Shown here: positions 24,005 to 33,199 of the stretch, piece after piece
Layout of the letters: the number at the start of each line of letters is the position of its first letter
Numbering within the stretch: the stretch's first letter is position 1
NCBI RefSeq assembly: GCF_001443045.1
Contig: NZ_LKPJ01000045.1
Span: forward strand, 1-41,455
Source of the DNA: Burkholderia ambifaria
GTDB taxonomy: Bacteria > Pseudomonadota > Gammaproteobacteria > Burkholderiales > Burkholderiaceae
DNA: 41,455 nucleotides
Direction: 5' to 3'
Translations under genes and position numbers: made by a program
Notes under the pieces: generated by a model
The model's input: the letters and a program-made list of their open reading frames with translations, nothing else
Database searches by the model: none
Told to the model about the DNA's origin: nothing

Positions 24005-25054
24005 TCAGAGAAATTCCCTGCGAATGTCGAGACTCGACCGCTGTCCGATGTTTCCGTAGTGATGCGCGAGCCACGCGTCCGCTTCGCGTCGCCCGTGGTC
24101 TCGCAGCTCGCTCAGGAATCCCCAGTCCGCGTTGTACTTGCTCGATACGCTCAGCGCGCTCAGCGCGTCGTCCGCGCGAATGGAATGGATCAGCATTTCC
24201 TTCATCTCGCCGCGCTTGATCGTGCCTTGCTGGATCAGGTCGGTGACGAACGCGATGGCTCGCATCTCGCGCATCAGCGACGAGTTGAAACTGATCTCGC
24301 TGATCCGGTTGAGAATTTCCGCGGCCGTGATCGGTACACCGCGGCGCACCAGCGGATTGATATGCACGATCACGACATCGCGTGTCGTGCAATTGTAGAT
24401 AAGCGGATAGATGGCCGGATTACCCATATAGCCACCGTCCCAGTAGTATTCGCCATCGATCGAGACCGCCTGGAACAGGGTCGGCACGCATGCCGATGCA
24501 AGTACCGCGTCGGCACTGACATCGTCGCCCGTGAAGAGGCGGATCTTCCCCGTCTCGACGTTGGTTGCGCATAGATACAACCGGATCGGACAGTGCTTGC
24601 GCAGCGCGTCGAAGTCGACCTGGCTTTCGAGCACTTCGCGCAACGGATTCAGGTTGCCCGGATTGAACTGATACGGCGAAAACACGCGCAGCATCATGTC
24701 GGCGAACGCATAAAGCGGCGAATGATCGAGCCCGAAGCTGTGCGTGCCCTTCAGCCAGGGCATCCAGCGCAGCGGGTTGTAGCGCTCCGCCGATTGCGCG
24801 ACTGCCTGCCAGAAGTCGTGCAGTGCCTGACGCGCACCTTCCTCGCCGCCCTGCAGCAGCCCGTATGCGAGTACGGAAGCGTTCATCGCGCCGGCGCTGG
24901 TCGCGCTGACACCTTCGATTTCGAGCCTGCCATCTTCGATCAGCCGGTCAAGCACGCCCCAGGTGAAGGCGCCGTGCATCCCGCCGCCCTGCAACGCCAG
25001 CGCGATCGGTTTGCGCGGAACATCGTTGCGGTGTCTTGTGTGCGTGATTGTCAT
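24005..25054 (-). CDS. Patatin-like phospholipase
   Basis: A 349-residue serine acyl hydrolase. The start ATG 25054 lies 76 bases downstream of the cyclase stop. The oxyanion loop is GGGMHG (residues 23-28), the nucleophile Ser53 lies in ATSAGAMN, and the catalytic Asp206 in YYWDGGYMG. Note that the nucleophile elbow is A-T-S-A-G; the first Gly of the usual G-x-S-x-G is Ala. Both members of the Ser/Asp dyad are present, so activity on phospholipid or other acyl ester is likely. No signal peptide, so it would act on the inner face of the membrane. Patatin lipases are frequent toxic effectors of nucleotide-signalled defence systems, and here a cyclase gene lies immediately upstream. Confidence 0.87.
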   Translation of the reverse strand: MTITHTRHRNDVPRKPIALALQGGGMHGAFTWGVLDRLIEDGRLEIEGVSATSAGAMNASVLAYGLLQGGEEGARQALHDFWQAVAQSAERYNPLRWMPWLKGTHSFGLDHSPLYAFADMMLRVFSPYQFNPGNLNPLREVLESQVDFDALRKHCPIRLYLCATNVETGKIRLFTGDDVSADAVLASACVPTLFQAVSIDGEYYWDGGYMGNPAIYPLIYNCTTRDVVIVHINPLVRRGVPITAAEILNRISEISFNSSLMREMRAIAFVTDLIQQGTIKRGEMKEMLIHSIRADDALSALSVSSKYNADWGFLSELRDHGRREADAWLAHHYGNIGQRSSLDIRREFL

Positions 25055-25130
25055 GCCCGTCTCCTCAAGCAGCGGCAGGTCGTGGACGGCACGGGGTCAC
25101 ACGATGCGTCGTCGTGCGCCGCGGGCTCGT

Positions 25131-28100
25131 TCACCCCGCGCGCGCGCGCAATGCATCCAGCAGCGTTTTCGCCTCTCGCAGGTCGCTCGTATCGAAGCCT
25201 TCCGTGAAGCAGTCGTACACCTCGGACAGCGCTTGCATTGCCTCCAAGGTCTTCCCCTGCCGTTGCAACAGCCGGGCAAGATCCGACGCTGCCCGCAATT
25301 CCAGCGCTCTGGCACCCTGCCGGCGCGCTCGCGCAATCGCTTTGTAAAAGCAGTCGACAGCTTCGGCGTCGCATTCCGGTGCCGTGCCGTCCTTTCCCGC
25401 GCCGCCAGCCAGATAGATTCCCGAGAGCCGGTACAGCTCGGCCTCGTAGCAATGCTCGCCGGATTGCTCGACGACCGCCCTGGCCTCTTCCAGCATGTCC
25501 AGTGCCGCCTGCTTGTCGCCCGCGCGCCAGTAACTGTCGGCGATCAACGAGAGGGAGTAAGGACGCTGGTCTTCGCCGCCGGCTGCCCGCTGCGCGTCGA
25601 GGCCCAGCCGCATCTGCGCGATGCCGTCCTGGATGTTTCCCTGCGCGCTCATCGCCCAGCCTCGCAACAGCGTTCCCCAAGCGAGCCAGTACGGAAATCC
25701 GTGCTCGGTCGATACGGTAATGACCGCTTCCGCACGCTCGGCGGCAAGCATCGGCTCCCGCCGCAGTTGATGCAAGTGCGCCGTGTAGGTCAGGCTGAAC
25801 GCGAGAGACGGCCCATAAGAAAGGTTCCGTGCGAGCGCAAGCGCTTCGACGCTGCGTTTGAGCGCCTGGTCGGGATACCCCTGGATCCACAAGGTCAACA
25901 CAAGGAAACTGAGCGCCCGGATGCCGGGATCCACCCCGTGCGCGAACGCGTGTGCCTGATGCTGCTCCGGATCATAGATCGCAAGGGCCTGTTCCAGGTG
26001 TGTGCGAGCCGCGCCGAAATCGCCCTGCAGGAAAAAGCACGAACCCAGTGCGCTATGTGCCTCGATGAGGAAGCCGGGATCGTTCGCATCGCGGGCCGTA
26101 CTGAGCATCTGCATGCCCAGATCGGTCGCGAGCGCATACTCGCCGCGTACCACGTGAAACATCCGCAATCCCAGCTGCGTCGCGAAGCGCTGCGATACCT
26201 CTCCCACCCGCTCGCACAACTCGAGCGCGCGCGTATAGGTCGCGCCCACCTCGGTCGCGCCGTACCCGCGCACATCCATCAGGACAGGCCCGAGGGAAAG
26301 CAGCAGCGTCAGTTCCCAATGCGCACGCATCGGTGTGTCGGGCAAGCCCTTCAGCAACGCAAGTGCCGCGCCGAGGTGATTCATTGCATCGTGATGGGCA
26401 GCATGGCGCAACGCCTGCTGGGCTGCGCGATGCAGGTACTCGACAGCCTTGGGAATGTTTCCGCTCTGACTGTAGTGATGCGCAAGTTCGCTGCAGTAAT
26501 CGGCGATGCGGGTTGGGAACAGCACCTCGATCGCCTGCGCGGTGCGCTCGTGCAGCGTGGTGCGCCGCTCCGTGAGCAACGAGCGCCCGGCCACTTCCTG
26601 GGTCAGTGCGTGCTTGAACGAATAATTGACTTCGGGAAAGGCGGGGCGCTCGTAGATGAACTCCGCCGCTTCCAGATGTGCGAGGAGACGCCGCAGTTCG
26701 TCGTCCCGTGCCGGCACCTCACCGCAAATTCGCTGGATCAGGCTGAACGGAAACTCGTGGCCGATCACCGCGAGTGCCTGCAGCAGTTCCTTTTCCTCGA
26801 TCGGAAGCCGGTCGATCCGGGCAGCCAGCACGCCCTGCACGGTGGTGGGAATGTGCAGCGTCGCCGGGATCTCCACGATGCGATAACGCCCGGCGTCGCC
26901 GAGCAGCGACTTCTCTTCGACGAGCGTCTGGACTACTTCCTCCATGAAGAACGGGTTGCCCTCCGTCTTCTCCAGAATGAGCTGCTTCAGGGGCACGAGC
27001 GAGCGATCCTCGCCGAGCAGCGCCGCGAGCAGCCCTTGCGCATCGGAGCGGCCAAGCGGTTCGAGCCGGAGCGTGCTCCAGTGCTCCGCGTGAGCCCACG
27101 CGGGCCGATACTCGGGCCGGTAGTTCACCAACAGCAGGATTCGCGCGTCCGGCACGTGGTCGATCAGGTAGGTGAGGAAGGCTTCCGTTTCACGGTCCAG
27201 CCACTGCAGATCCTCGAACAGCAGATGGACCGGCTGATTCTGGCTCTCTCGCACGAGAAGCTGCGTGATCGCGTCGAAGGTACGGTCGCGCCGGACCTGC
27301 GGATCCATCTCGACGAGTACCGGCCCGCCTTCGCCGATTCCAAGCAGATAGAGGATGTACGGCACGAGGTCCTCGAAACTGCGCTCGAGCGTGAGCGCCT
27401 TGCCGATGACTTTTTCCCGGCAGCGTCGCTCGTCGTCCTGCGTCGTGATCTGGAAATAGTTCTTCAGGAGCTCGATAAGCGGCAAATTCGAAAACGCCTT
27501 GCCGTGCGATACCGAGAACGTCTCCAGCACCAGCGCGCCGCGCCGTGAACGCTCCTTGAACTCGTGGAACAGGCGAGACTTGCCGACGCCCGCCTCCCCC
27601 ACCACGCCGACCACGCGCCCCTGCCCGGCCCTCATGGTCTCCTGGGCCCGTTTCAGGTGTTCCATCTCCGTTTCACGGCCGACGAACCGCGCGAGACCGC
27701 GGTGTGCCGCCAGCTGCAGGCGCGTGCGTAATGCGCCCAGGCCCAGCACCTCGTAGACGCACAGCGGCGCGGGAATTCCCTTGAGTTGCGTTGCCCCCAG
27801 CGCCTTGAACTCGAAGTAGCCTTCGGCCAGCTTGTGGGTGGACTCGCTGGCGAGAATCGACGTGGGCGTGGCGATGCCCTCGATCCGCGACGCGATGTGG
27901 ATCGTATGTCCGAGCGGATCGTACTCGGTGTGCAAGTCGTCGGTGCGGATCGAACGGACGACGACCTCGCCGGTGTGAACGCCGACGCGAATCTGCAGAG
28001 GAACACCTTCCTGCAGACGAATACGATCTCCATGTTGCCGCATCGCCTGCTGCATGCGCAATGCAGCAAAGAGCGCGCGCTGTGCATGGTCTTCGTGGGC

Positions 28101-28586
28101 AATCGGTGCGCCGAACAGCGCGAGGATGCCATCGCCGAGCGATTTTGCGACGTACCCTTCGTAGTAATGGACCGCTTCCATCATCAGCTCGACCACGGGC
28201 ACGATCAAGCGATGCGCCACTTCGGGATCGAGGTCGTGGATCAACGCGGTCGATCCGGCCATGTCTGCAAACAGCGCGGTAACGGTCTTGCGCTCACCGG
28301 CGGGTTCGCCACGCGCTTCCATGGCCGCGTGTTCGGCACGGATCCGCTCGGCGAGATGATCGGGTGTGTAATGAACGGGAGTCGGCGGCGGCTCCCGACC
28401 CGATGGTCGGGACGGCGGTGACGCAGCCGTGGGCGCAGCCAGCGACGTCCCGCAATTGCTGCAGAAGCGGGCTGCCGGCTCGGCGTCATGTCCGCAATGC
28501 GGACACGTGCGGGACAGCACGGCCTGACATTCCTGGCAGAACCGCGCGCCGGGAGGATTCTCGGACCCGCATATTGTGCAGCGCAT
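25131..28586 (-). CDS. Class III adenylate/guanylate cyclase fused to AAA ATPase and TPR regions
   Basis: A 1151-residue multidomain protein. Residues 3-45 hold two zinc ribbons (Cys3/6/17/20 and Cys28/31/42/45). A class III cyclase domain follows at about 98-290, with metal-binding Asp108 (FADMAGSTAL) and Asp152 (LGDGILALFG). Then an AAA_16/STAND-like ATPase begins with FVGRETEME near 312 and Walker A GEAGVGKS (Lys336), with a Walker B-type LLFEDLQWLD further on. The remaining 500 or so residues are helical TPR-like repeats. It would make cAMP or cGMP when the ATPase/TPR part senses a partner. Substrate choice cannot be fixed from sequence. Downstream on the same strand are the patatin and HD genes, probably co-transcribed. 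The same layout occurs in many soil bacteria as orphan sensors. Confidence 0.88.
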   Translation of the reverse strand: MRCTICGSENPPGARFCQECQAVLSRTCPHCGHDAEPAARFCSNCGTSLAAPTAASPPSRPSGREPPPTPVHYTPDHLAERIRAEHAAMEARGEPAGERKTVTALFADMAGSTALIHDLDPEVAHRLIVPVVELMMEAVHYYEGYVAKSLGDGILALFGAPIAHEDHAQRALFAALRMQQAMRQHGDRIRLQEGVPLQIRVGVHTGEVVVRSIRTDDLHTEYDPLGHTIHIASRIEGIATPTSILASESTHKLAEGYFEFKALGATQLKGIPAPLCVYEVLGLGALRTRLQLAAHRGLARFVGRETEMEHLKRAQETMRAGQGRVVGVVGEAGVGKSRLFHEFKERSRRGALVLETFSVSHGKAFSNLPLIELLKNYFQITTQDDERRCREKVIGKALTLERSFEDLVPYILYLLGIGEGGPVLVEMDPQVRRDRTFDAITQLLVRESQNQPVHLLFEDLQWLDRETEAFLTYLIDHVPDARILLLVNYRPEYRPAWAHAEHWSTLRLEPLGRSDAQGLLAALLGEDRSLVPLKQLILEKTEGNPFFMEEVVQTLVEEKSLLGDAGRYRIVEIPATLHIPTTVQGVLAARIDRLPIEEKELLQALAVIGHEFPFSLIQRICGEVPARDDELRRLLAHLEAAEFIYERPAFPEVNYSFKHALTQEVAGRSLLTERRTTLHERTAQAIEVLFPTRIADYCSELAHHYSQSGNIPKAVEYLHRAAQQALRHAAHHDAMNHLGAALALLKGLPDTPMRAHWELTLLLSLGPVLMDVRGYGATEVGATYTRALELCERVGEVSQRFATQLGLRMFHVVRGEYALATDLGMQMLSTARDANDPGFLIEAHSALGSCFFLQGDFGAARTHLEQALAIYDPEQHQAHAFAHGVDPGIRALSFLVLTLWIQGYPDQALKRSVEALALARNLSYGPSLAFSLTYTAHLHQLRREPMLAAERAEAVITVSTEHGFPYWLAWGTLLRGWAMSAQGNIQDGIAQMRLGLDAQRAAGGEDQRPYSLSLIADSYWRAGDKQAALDMLEEARAVVEQSGEHCYEAELYRLSGIYLAGGAGKDGTAPECDAEAVDCFYKAIARARRQGARALELRAASDLARLLQRQGKTLEAMQALSEVYDCFTEGFDTSDLREAKTLLDALRARAG

Positions 28587-28757
28587 AAAACCCTCTTCCT
28601 GCCAAGGGTCGATTTCCGAACATTATGCGCCACTCTCTGCTGGTATCCAGGCCGACTACGTCATTACGCATGCCAACTAGTCTAGTATACCAGTTAAGCC
28701 ATTTGGTCTCTCAGATCGGACGAATACGCGCAGTATGTTTCCCCACAGGAGCAGAAA
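28587..28757. promoter_or_regulatory. Divergent promoter region with palindromic site
   Basis: The gap between the cyclase gene and the Rieske oxygenase gene holds the promoters of both. Its right half is AT-rich. At 28682-28693 lies CTAGTATACCAG, a near-perfect palindrome with core GTATAC, about 65 bases before the oxygenase start. The site resembles GntR/FadR-type operators (TGGTATACCA). A copy of TGGTATACC occurs upstream of the permease (31428-31436). Confidence 0.4.
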
Positions 28758-29861
28758 ATGAATTTCGCTGAGCAATTCAAGCCTCTTCTGGAGGACAAGT
28801 CATATCTTCGACACTTCTGGCATCCAGTCGCGACCGTGGCAGAGTTTGAACGGGCAAACGCATCAGGCCATGGGCCGATGGGCGTCATGGTCCTGGGCGA
28901 GCGAATCGTACTCGCCAGGCTGAACGGAAAAATCGTTGCGTCCGCAGACCGCTGCGCGCATCGCGCTGCGCAGTTGTCTCTGGGTCGCATCGCCCAGCGT
29001 GACGGAGAAGACTTCCTTCAGTGCCCATATCACGGGTGGCAATACGACGACACTGGCACGTGCAAGAAGATTCCGGCGTGCCCGGGCAGTCCGATTCCGC
29101 CCCGTGCAAAGCTGCCCACCCACGATTGCGAGGTGAAGTACTCCATCATCTGGATTCGACTCGACAATTCCTGGAACTGCACGGAAATTCCGTTCCTGGG
29201 CGACTGGGACAACCCAGAGATGCAGGTCATCGTCGCCGACTCGTACATCTGGAACACGGTTGCCGAACGACGCTGGGAGAATTTCACCGACTTCTCGCAT
29301 TTCGCGTTCGTTCATCCTGGCACGCTTTATGACCCGTTCTTTGCGAGCCATCCGGCGGTAGTCGTGAACCGCGTCAATGGCGAGCTACAGTTCAAGCTTG
29401 CGCCTCCCCGCGAGATGGAGGGTATCCCAGAAGAGGCTCCGATGGGAGACTTCGACTATCGCTGCACGATGCCCTACTCAATCAACCTCGAAATCAAACT
29501 GTGGAAGAACGACTCGCGCTTTGTTCTCTGGACAACGGCTTGCCCAGTTGACGCAAAGACTTGTCGAAATTTCATGGTCATCATCCGAGAAAAAGACAAT
29601 CAGCCTGACCACTTGCATCTCGCTTTCCAGAAACGAGTGCTTGAAGAAGACCAGCCGGTTATTCAGTCGCAGTGGCCGGCTGAAGTTTCAGGCGGCGAAA
29701 TTTCTGTCGCCACGGACAAAGTGTCGATCCAGTACCGGAAGTGGCATCGCGAGCTGTCGCTTGCTGCACTTAAAGGTAGGCAAGCATTCGTCGAGGCGCT
29801 GCATACCACCGTGATGGATGAAACCGCAGCCGAGACCGAACCCGAACCCGTACGCACCTAA
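28758..29861 (+). CDS. Rieske non-haem iron N-demethylase, NdmA/NdmB-like
   Basis: A 367-residue Rieske oxygenase component. The [2Fe-2S] ligands are Cys66-x-His68 and Cys89-x-x-His92 (RCAHRAA, QCPYHGWQY). The mononuclear iron site is WENFTDFSHFAFVHPG with Asn175, Asp178, His181 and His186. The sequence resembles, from memory, the methylxanthine N-demethylases NdmA and NdmB of Pseudomonas (YLRHFWHPV at the start, DKVSIQYRKW near the end) more than vanillate demethylases. Such enzymes remove an N-methyl group as formaldehyde and need a separate reductase (NdmD), which is not in the window. The purine-type permease and Tsx-like porin downstream agree with a methylated purine as substrate. An IS407 element has separated it from them. 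Confidence 0.8.
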   Translation: MNFAEQFKPLLEDKSYLRHFWHPVATVAEFERANASGHGPMGVMVLGERIVLARLNGKIVASADRCAHRAAQLSLGRIAQRDGEDFLQCPYHGWQYDDTGTCKKIPACPGSPIPPRAKLPTHDCEVKYSIIWIRLDNSWNCTEIPFLGDWDNPEMQVIVADSYIWNTVAERRWENFTDFSHFAFVHPGTLYDPFFASHPAVVVNRVNGELQFKLAPPREMEGIPEEAPMGDFDYRCTMPYSINLEIKLWKNDSRFVLWTTACPVDAKTCRNFMVIIREKDNQPDHLHLAFQKRVLEEDQPVIQSQWPAEVSGGEISVATDKVSIQYRKWHRELSLAALKGRQAFVEALHTTVMDETAAETEPEPVRT

Positions 29862-30099
29862 CCACCAGTTGATTCAGCGAAGTCAGTCTAGTCGAGTACG
29901 CTGGACAATCCGACGTGCCGACCAAACCTACTAAGAGCTTTGGGCTCGGAATCGGAATTAGGACTACACATGAGCAAAAAAGATGTTCAAGTTGGCATGC
30001 TCCGGACGAGGAGTCCAGTCGTCATCGAAGGATAAGCCAGTCTCGGAAGACGTGACCTGCCCCCTTCAATAGGGCCAATGGGCTTCTAGCAAAGTCCTT

Positions 30100-30933
30100 T
30101 TAAACCAGCTCCTGGAAAGCGGCAGGAGCATCCGCGGTTGCCCGATGTTTCGCCGCAAACTCTGACGGCGCAAGGTAGTTCAGTGCGCTGTGCGGCCTTT
30201 GCTCGTTGTAGTCCTGACGCCATGCCGCGATGACAGCCCGAGCGTGCGCGAGCGTCGTGAACCAGTGCTCGTTAAGGCATTCGTCGCGGAATTTGCCGTT
30301 GAACGATTCGATGTACGTATTCTGCGTTGGCTTGCCCGCCTGAATCAACTTCAGCGTGACGCCGTTCGCATACGCCCACTGGTCAAGCGCGCGGCTCGTA
30401 AATTCGGGTCCCTGGTCTGTTCGCACCGCCTTGGGATAGCTGCGGAAGCGAGCTGCACGGTCCAATGCCCGAGCGACATACAAACCTGAGATGCCATGGT
30501 CGACGACGATGTCGACAGCCTCTTTCGTGAAGTCGTCGACAACGGTCAGGCACTTCACGCGCCGGCCGCTGGAAAGCGCATCCATCACGAAATCGATTGA
30601 CCACACCTCGTTGGGCGCGCCCGGCAATGCCAGCTGCTCGCGCTCAATCATGACGCCGTGGCGCTTGCGACGGCGCCGCACAGCCAGCCCTGCCTCACGG
30701 TACAGACGATAGATGCGCTTGTGATTGGCGTGCGTGCCTTCGCGTTCCACCAGGGCGTGCAGTCGGCGGTAGCCGAATCGACGACGTTCGTGCGCCAACT
30801 CCACCAGACGCGCCGCTAGCACCTCATTCTCGTGGTCCGGCTTCGCGTCGTAATGCAGCACGCTGCGAGAAAGCCCGACAAGCCGGCAGGCGCGGCGCTC
30901 GGAGATGTTGACCTTCTCTCGAATCGCCGACAC
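30100..30933 (-). CDS. IS407-group transposase OrfB
   Basis: The catalytic integrase part of the IS3-family transposase, 277 residues from an internal GTG; in vivo it should be made as an OrfAB fusion by -1 frameshifting near the orfA stop at 30957. The HTH_21 region (GLSRSVLHYDAKPD) precedes the rve domain. The DDE residues are in SIDFVMD, RTDQGPEF and YIESFNGKFRDE, all intact. The end NYLAPSEFAAKH is typical. Nothing suggests inactivation, so this copy is potentially mobile. Confidence 0.9.
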   Translation of the reverse strand: MSAIREKVNISERRACRLVGLSRSVLHYDAKPDHENEVLAARLVELAHERRRFGYRRLHALVEREGTHANHKRIYRLYREAGLAVRRRRKRHGVMIEREQLALPGAPNEVWSIDFVMDALSSGRRVKCLTVVDDFTKEAVDIVVDHGISGLYVARALDRAARFRSYPKAVRTDQGPEFTSRALDQWAYANGVTLKLIQAGKPTQNTYIESFNGKFRDECLNEHWFTTLAHARAVIAAWRQDYNEQRPHSALNYLAPSEFAAKHRATADAPAAFQELV

Positions 30934-30956
30934 CGCTTCGCGTTTGGCTTGCGGGC

Positions 30957-31220
30957 TCAGGGCTTTCCCTTGACGACGACCTTCAACGCTTCCATATCGA
31001 GCATTGCTTCGGCCAGCAGTTTCTTCAGCCGGGCATTCTCCACCTCGAGGTCCTTGAGCCGGCGGGCTTCCGAGACTTCCATGCCGCCGAACTTTGCGCG
31101 CCAGGTGTAGAACGACGCGTCACTGAACCCGTGCTTCCTGCACAGTTCCTTGACCGGCATACCGGCTTCAGCTTCCTTCAGAAACCCGATGATTTGCTGC
31201 TCCGTAAAGCGCTTCTTCAT
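30957..31220 (-). CDS. IS407-group transposase OrfA
   Basis: An 87-residue helix-turn-helix protein that binds the IS ends. The start at ATG 31220 (MKKRFTEQQIIGFLKEAE) is standard for the group; an upstream in-frame ATG at 31244 adds eight non-conserved residues. The HTH (ELCRKHGFSDASFYTWR) is followed by a leucine-zipper helix with regularly spaced Leu residues (LKDLEVENARLKKLLAEAML). The frame ends with TGA at 30957-30959, overlapping the -1 frame of orfB. Confidence 0.9.
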   Translation of the reverse strand: MKKRFTEQQIIGFLKEAEAGMPVKELCRKHGFSDASFYTWRAKFGGMEVSEARRLKDLEVENARLKKLLAEAMLDMEALKVVVKGKP

Positions 31221-31289
31221 GTTCGTCTTCTTCTCCGAAAACAAACTTTACTAGACTCCGGCTGGCCCTGTTTGTAGGGGGGCAGGTCA

Positions 31290-31750
31290 CACCAACTTGC
31301 CCCCTTTCCTACAAGCCTTTCGAGGCATCACGTCCAAGGTCGTTACGTACGGCGGCGAACGCAGGGAAAGTCCTAGCATCGGTCCTTTTTGAAATGATTG
31401 CCCCGAGAGTTTTTCTGATCTACATTTTGGTATACCCGATGTGCGCACTAAAACACCAAATAGTCAAGTGATTCCGGCGCACAATCCAGTTTGGTTGACG
31501 ACGCATCAGGGATGCGAACCCGGACTCAGCCCGCAGCAAAATGTCAAAAGTTCGTACTACATACATATACGACGACGGTTACCCCACGGCCGACACATCG
31601 AACTGTCTCAACCCATGCGGAGGTCTTGAACAGCGTCATCCAGTTTCTTGAAAGTGCGTTGGGAGGACGGCTCCTACACGTGCCCGTTCAGAGCTTAAAT
31701 GGTCGCGACTCGTTAGCGACCGGCTACTTACAGAAGGAAGGGGCAGGAAG
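31290..31750. other. Leader region of the permease gene
   Basis: About 460 bases without a supported gene. Contains TGGTATACC at 31428-31436, matching the site upstream of the oxygenase, and a 6-bp stem-loop GGTCGC/GCGACC at 31701-31706 and 31716-31721 just ahead of the permease. The left edge is the IS407 end. It probably holds the promoter of the permease transcript. The oxygenase and permease genes may originally have been closer. Confidence 0.45.
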
Positions 31751-33103
31751 ATGTCTCAGGTCGAAATTGGGGCGGAAGAGCAGCAGCTCACGCCGGGAGC
31801 TACCCTCGTGCTGGCAATTCAGCACGTCCTCGTGATGTACGCAGGGGCCATCGCTACGCCTCTGATTATCGGTGCAGTCCTCAAACTGCCGAAGGACCAA
31901 GTCGAACTGTTGATTAACGCCGACCTCTTGGCTGGCGGTTTGGCGACTATCGTTCAGACCATCGGATTTAAAGGCGTAGGTATCCGCTTGCCCATCATGA
32001 TGGGCGTGACCTTCACTGCCATTGGGCCGATGATTGCCATCGGCTCAAACCGCGAGTTTGGATTGCTTGGTATCTATGGGGCCACGATTGCCGCAGGTGT
32101 ATTCGGCTTTCTGGTAGCGCCGTTCGTTGCGAAGATGCTCCGGTTCTTTCCTCCGGTCGTCACGGGAACGGAAATCTTGGCAGTTGGCCTGTCCTTGATG
32201 GGCGTGTCCGCTGCGTGGGCGGGAGGTGGCTTCGGCAACCCGGACTTCGGAAATCCGACCTATCTGATGATAGCTGGCCTTGTTCTGGTCTTTGTGCTTC
32301 TGATGGTCAAGTTCGGGCGCGGCTTCCTCGCCAATCTGGCCATTCTTCTCGGGCTGGTCTTCGGATTCGCGGTCTCAGTTCCCCTAGGACAGGTTTCCCT
32401 CGCCGGACTTAGCGAAGCGCCGTGGCTCGGATTTGTTGCACCCTTCCACTTCGGCATGCCCAAGTTCGATGTCTGGGCGATAGCTTCGATGTGTGTAGTC
32501 ATGCTGGTCACTTTCATCGAGTCCACAGGCATGTTTCTCGCCATCGCAGAGATTACCGAAAAGCCCATCGACGAGAAAGCACTCGTTCGCGGCTTTCGGG
32601 CGGATAGTCTTGGCAACATCATTGGTGGTGTCTTTAACACCTTTCCCTATACGTCTTTCGCGCAGAATGTGGGGCTCGTCGCGGTGACTGGCGTGAAGAA
32701 CCGTTGGGTCTGCGCCGTGGGGGGTGGGATTCTCATCCTTCTCGGATTAGTACCCAAACTCTCCGTCATCGTCGCATCGATTCCTCCTTGCGTCCTTGGC
32801 GGTGCAAGTGTGGTGATGTTCGGAATGGTTGCCGCCAACGGGGTGCGTACGCTCTCAAAGGTCGACCTTCACCGACACCAGAACCTTTATGTAGTCGCCA
32901 TCAGCATTGGCATTGGGATGATTCCGGTGGTTTCTGAGAAATTCTTCTCTAAGCTTCCTGCGGCCCTTTCACCAATCCTCAGCAGCAGCATTCTCCTCAC
33001 CACCGTAACCGCAGTGATTCTAAATATCGTGCTCAATGGCGTCAGCTCCAACGAGGAAGCTGCACGGATCACGTTGGAGACCGCACGCGATTTCGAAGTT
33101 TGA
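31751..33103 (+). CDS. NCS2-family purine (uric acid/xanthine-type) permease
   Basis: A 450-residue inner-membrane transporter with about 12-14 hydrophobic segments. GAAGG lies near ATG 31751. It has the NAT/NCS2 hallmarks: a QH motif in TM1 (LAIQHVLVMYAG), the TM8 acidic residue Glu257 (VTFIESTGMFLA) and the signature QNVGLVAVTG (Gln305-Asn306) before TM10. The Q-N-x-G form places it among purine rather than uracil carriers, near UacT/XanQ types. It would import uric acid, xanthine or a methylated derivative by proton symport. It is followed by a Tsx-like outer-membrane channel, giving both membrane steps of uptake. Confidence 0.88.
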   Translation: MSQVEIGAEEQQLTPGATLVLAIQHVLVMYAGAIATPLIIGAVLKLPKDQVELLINADLLAGGLATIVQTIGFKGVGIRLPIMMGVTFTAIGPMIAIGSNREFGLLGIYGATIAAGVFGFLVAPFVAKMLRFFPPVVTGTEILAVGLSLMGVSAAWAGGGFGNPDFGNPTYLMIAGLVLVFVLLMVKFGRGFLANLAILLGLVFGFAVSVPLGQVSLAGLSEAPWLGFVAPFHFGMPKFDVWAIASMCVVMLVTFIESTGMFLAIAEITEKPIDEKALVRGFRADSLGNIIGGVFNTFPYTSFAQNVGLVAVTGVKNRWVCAVGGGILILLGLVPKLSVIVASIPPCVLGGASVVMFGMVAANGVRTLSKVDLHRHQNLYVVAISIGIGMIPVVSEKFFSKLPAALSPILSSSILLTTVTAVILNIVLNGVSSNEEAARITLETARDFEV

Positions 33104-33199
33104 TTTGTTGGCAATCTTAGACAGCGACTTAGATCTTTGAGATGCAGGCGAGCCAAGTGCCCGCCTCGCAAACAGTTCTATAAAGTAGGAGTAAATATA

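Larger units (their letters stand above)
30053..31289 (-). mobile_element. IS407-group IS3-family element, apparently complete
   Basis: Imperfect inverted repeats bound the element: both ends begin TGACCTGCCCCC when read inward and share a second AGGGCCA block. It contains orfA and orfB on the minus strand with orfB in the -1 frame of orfA. Flanks (GACG and CACC) do not form the expected 4-bp duplication, so one flank has probably been rearranged since insertion. Confidence 0.85.

Noticed and set aside
24963..27548. 861-residue plus-strand open frame
   Set aside because: It lies antisense to the cyclase/AAA/TPR gene in high-GC DNA, has Arg/Gln/Leu-biased composition and no motif; the minus-strand gene has clear domains.
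23327..28586. CBASS system
   Set aside because: The cyclase is class III with two metal Asp residues in FADMAGST and LGDG, not a CD-NTase, and no CapV-type partner set (E1/E2/JAB or HORMA) is present. Only a looser cyclase-lipase link is proposed.
29970..30035. 21-codon ORF (MSKKDVQVGMLRTRSP) after the Rieske oxygenase
   Set aside because: Too short, no clear ribosome binding site, and just left of the IS407 end; could be a remnant but cannot be supported.
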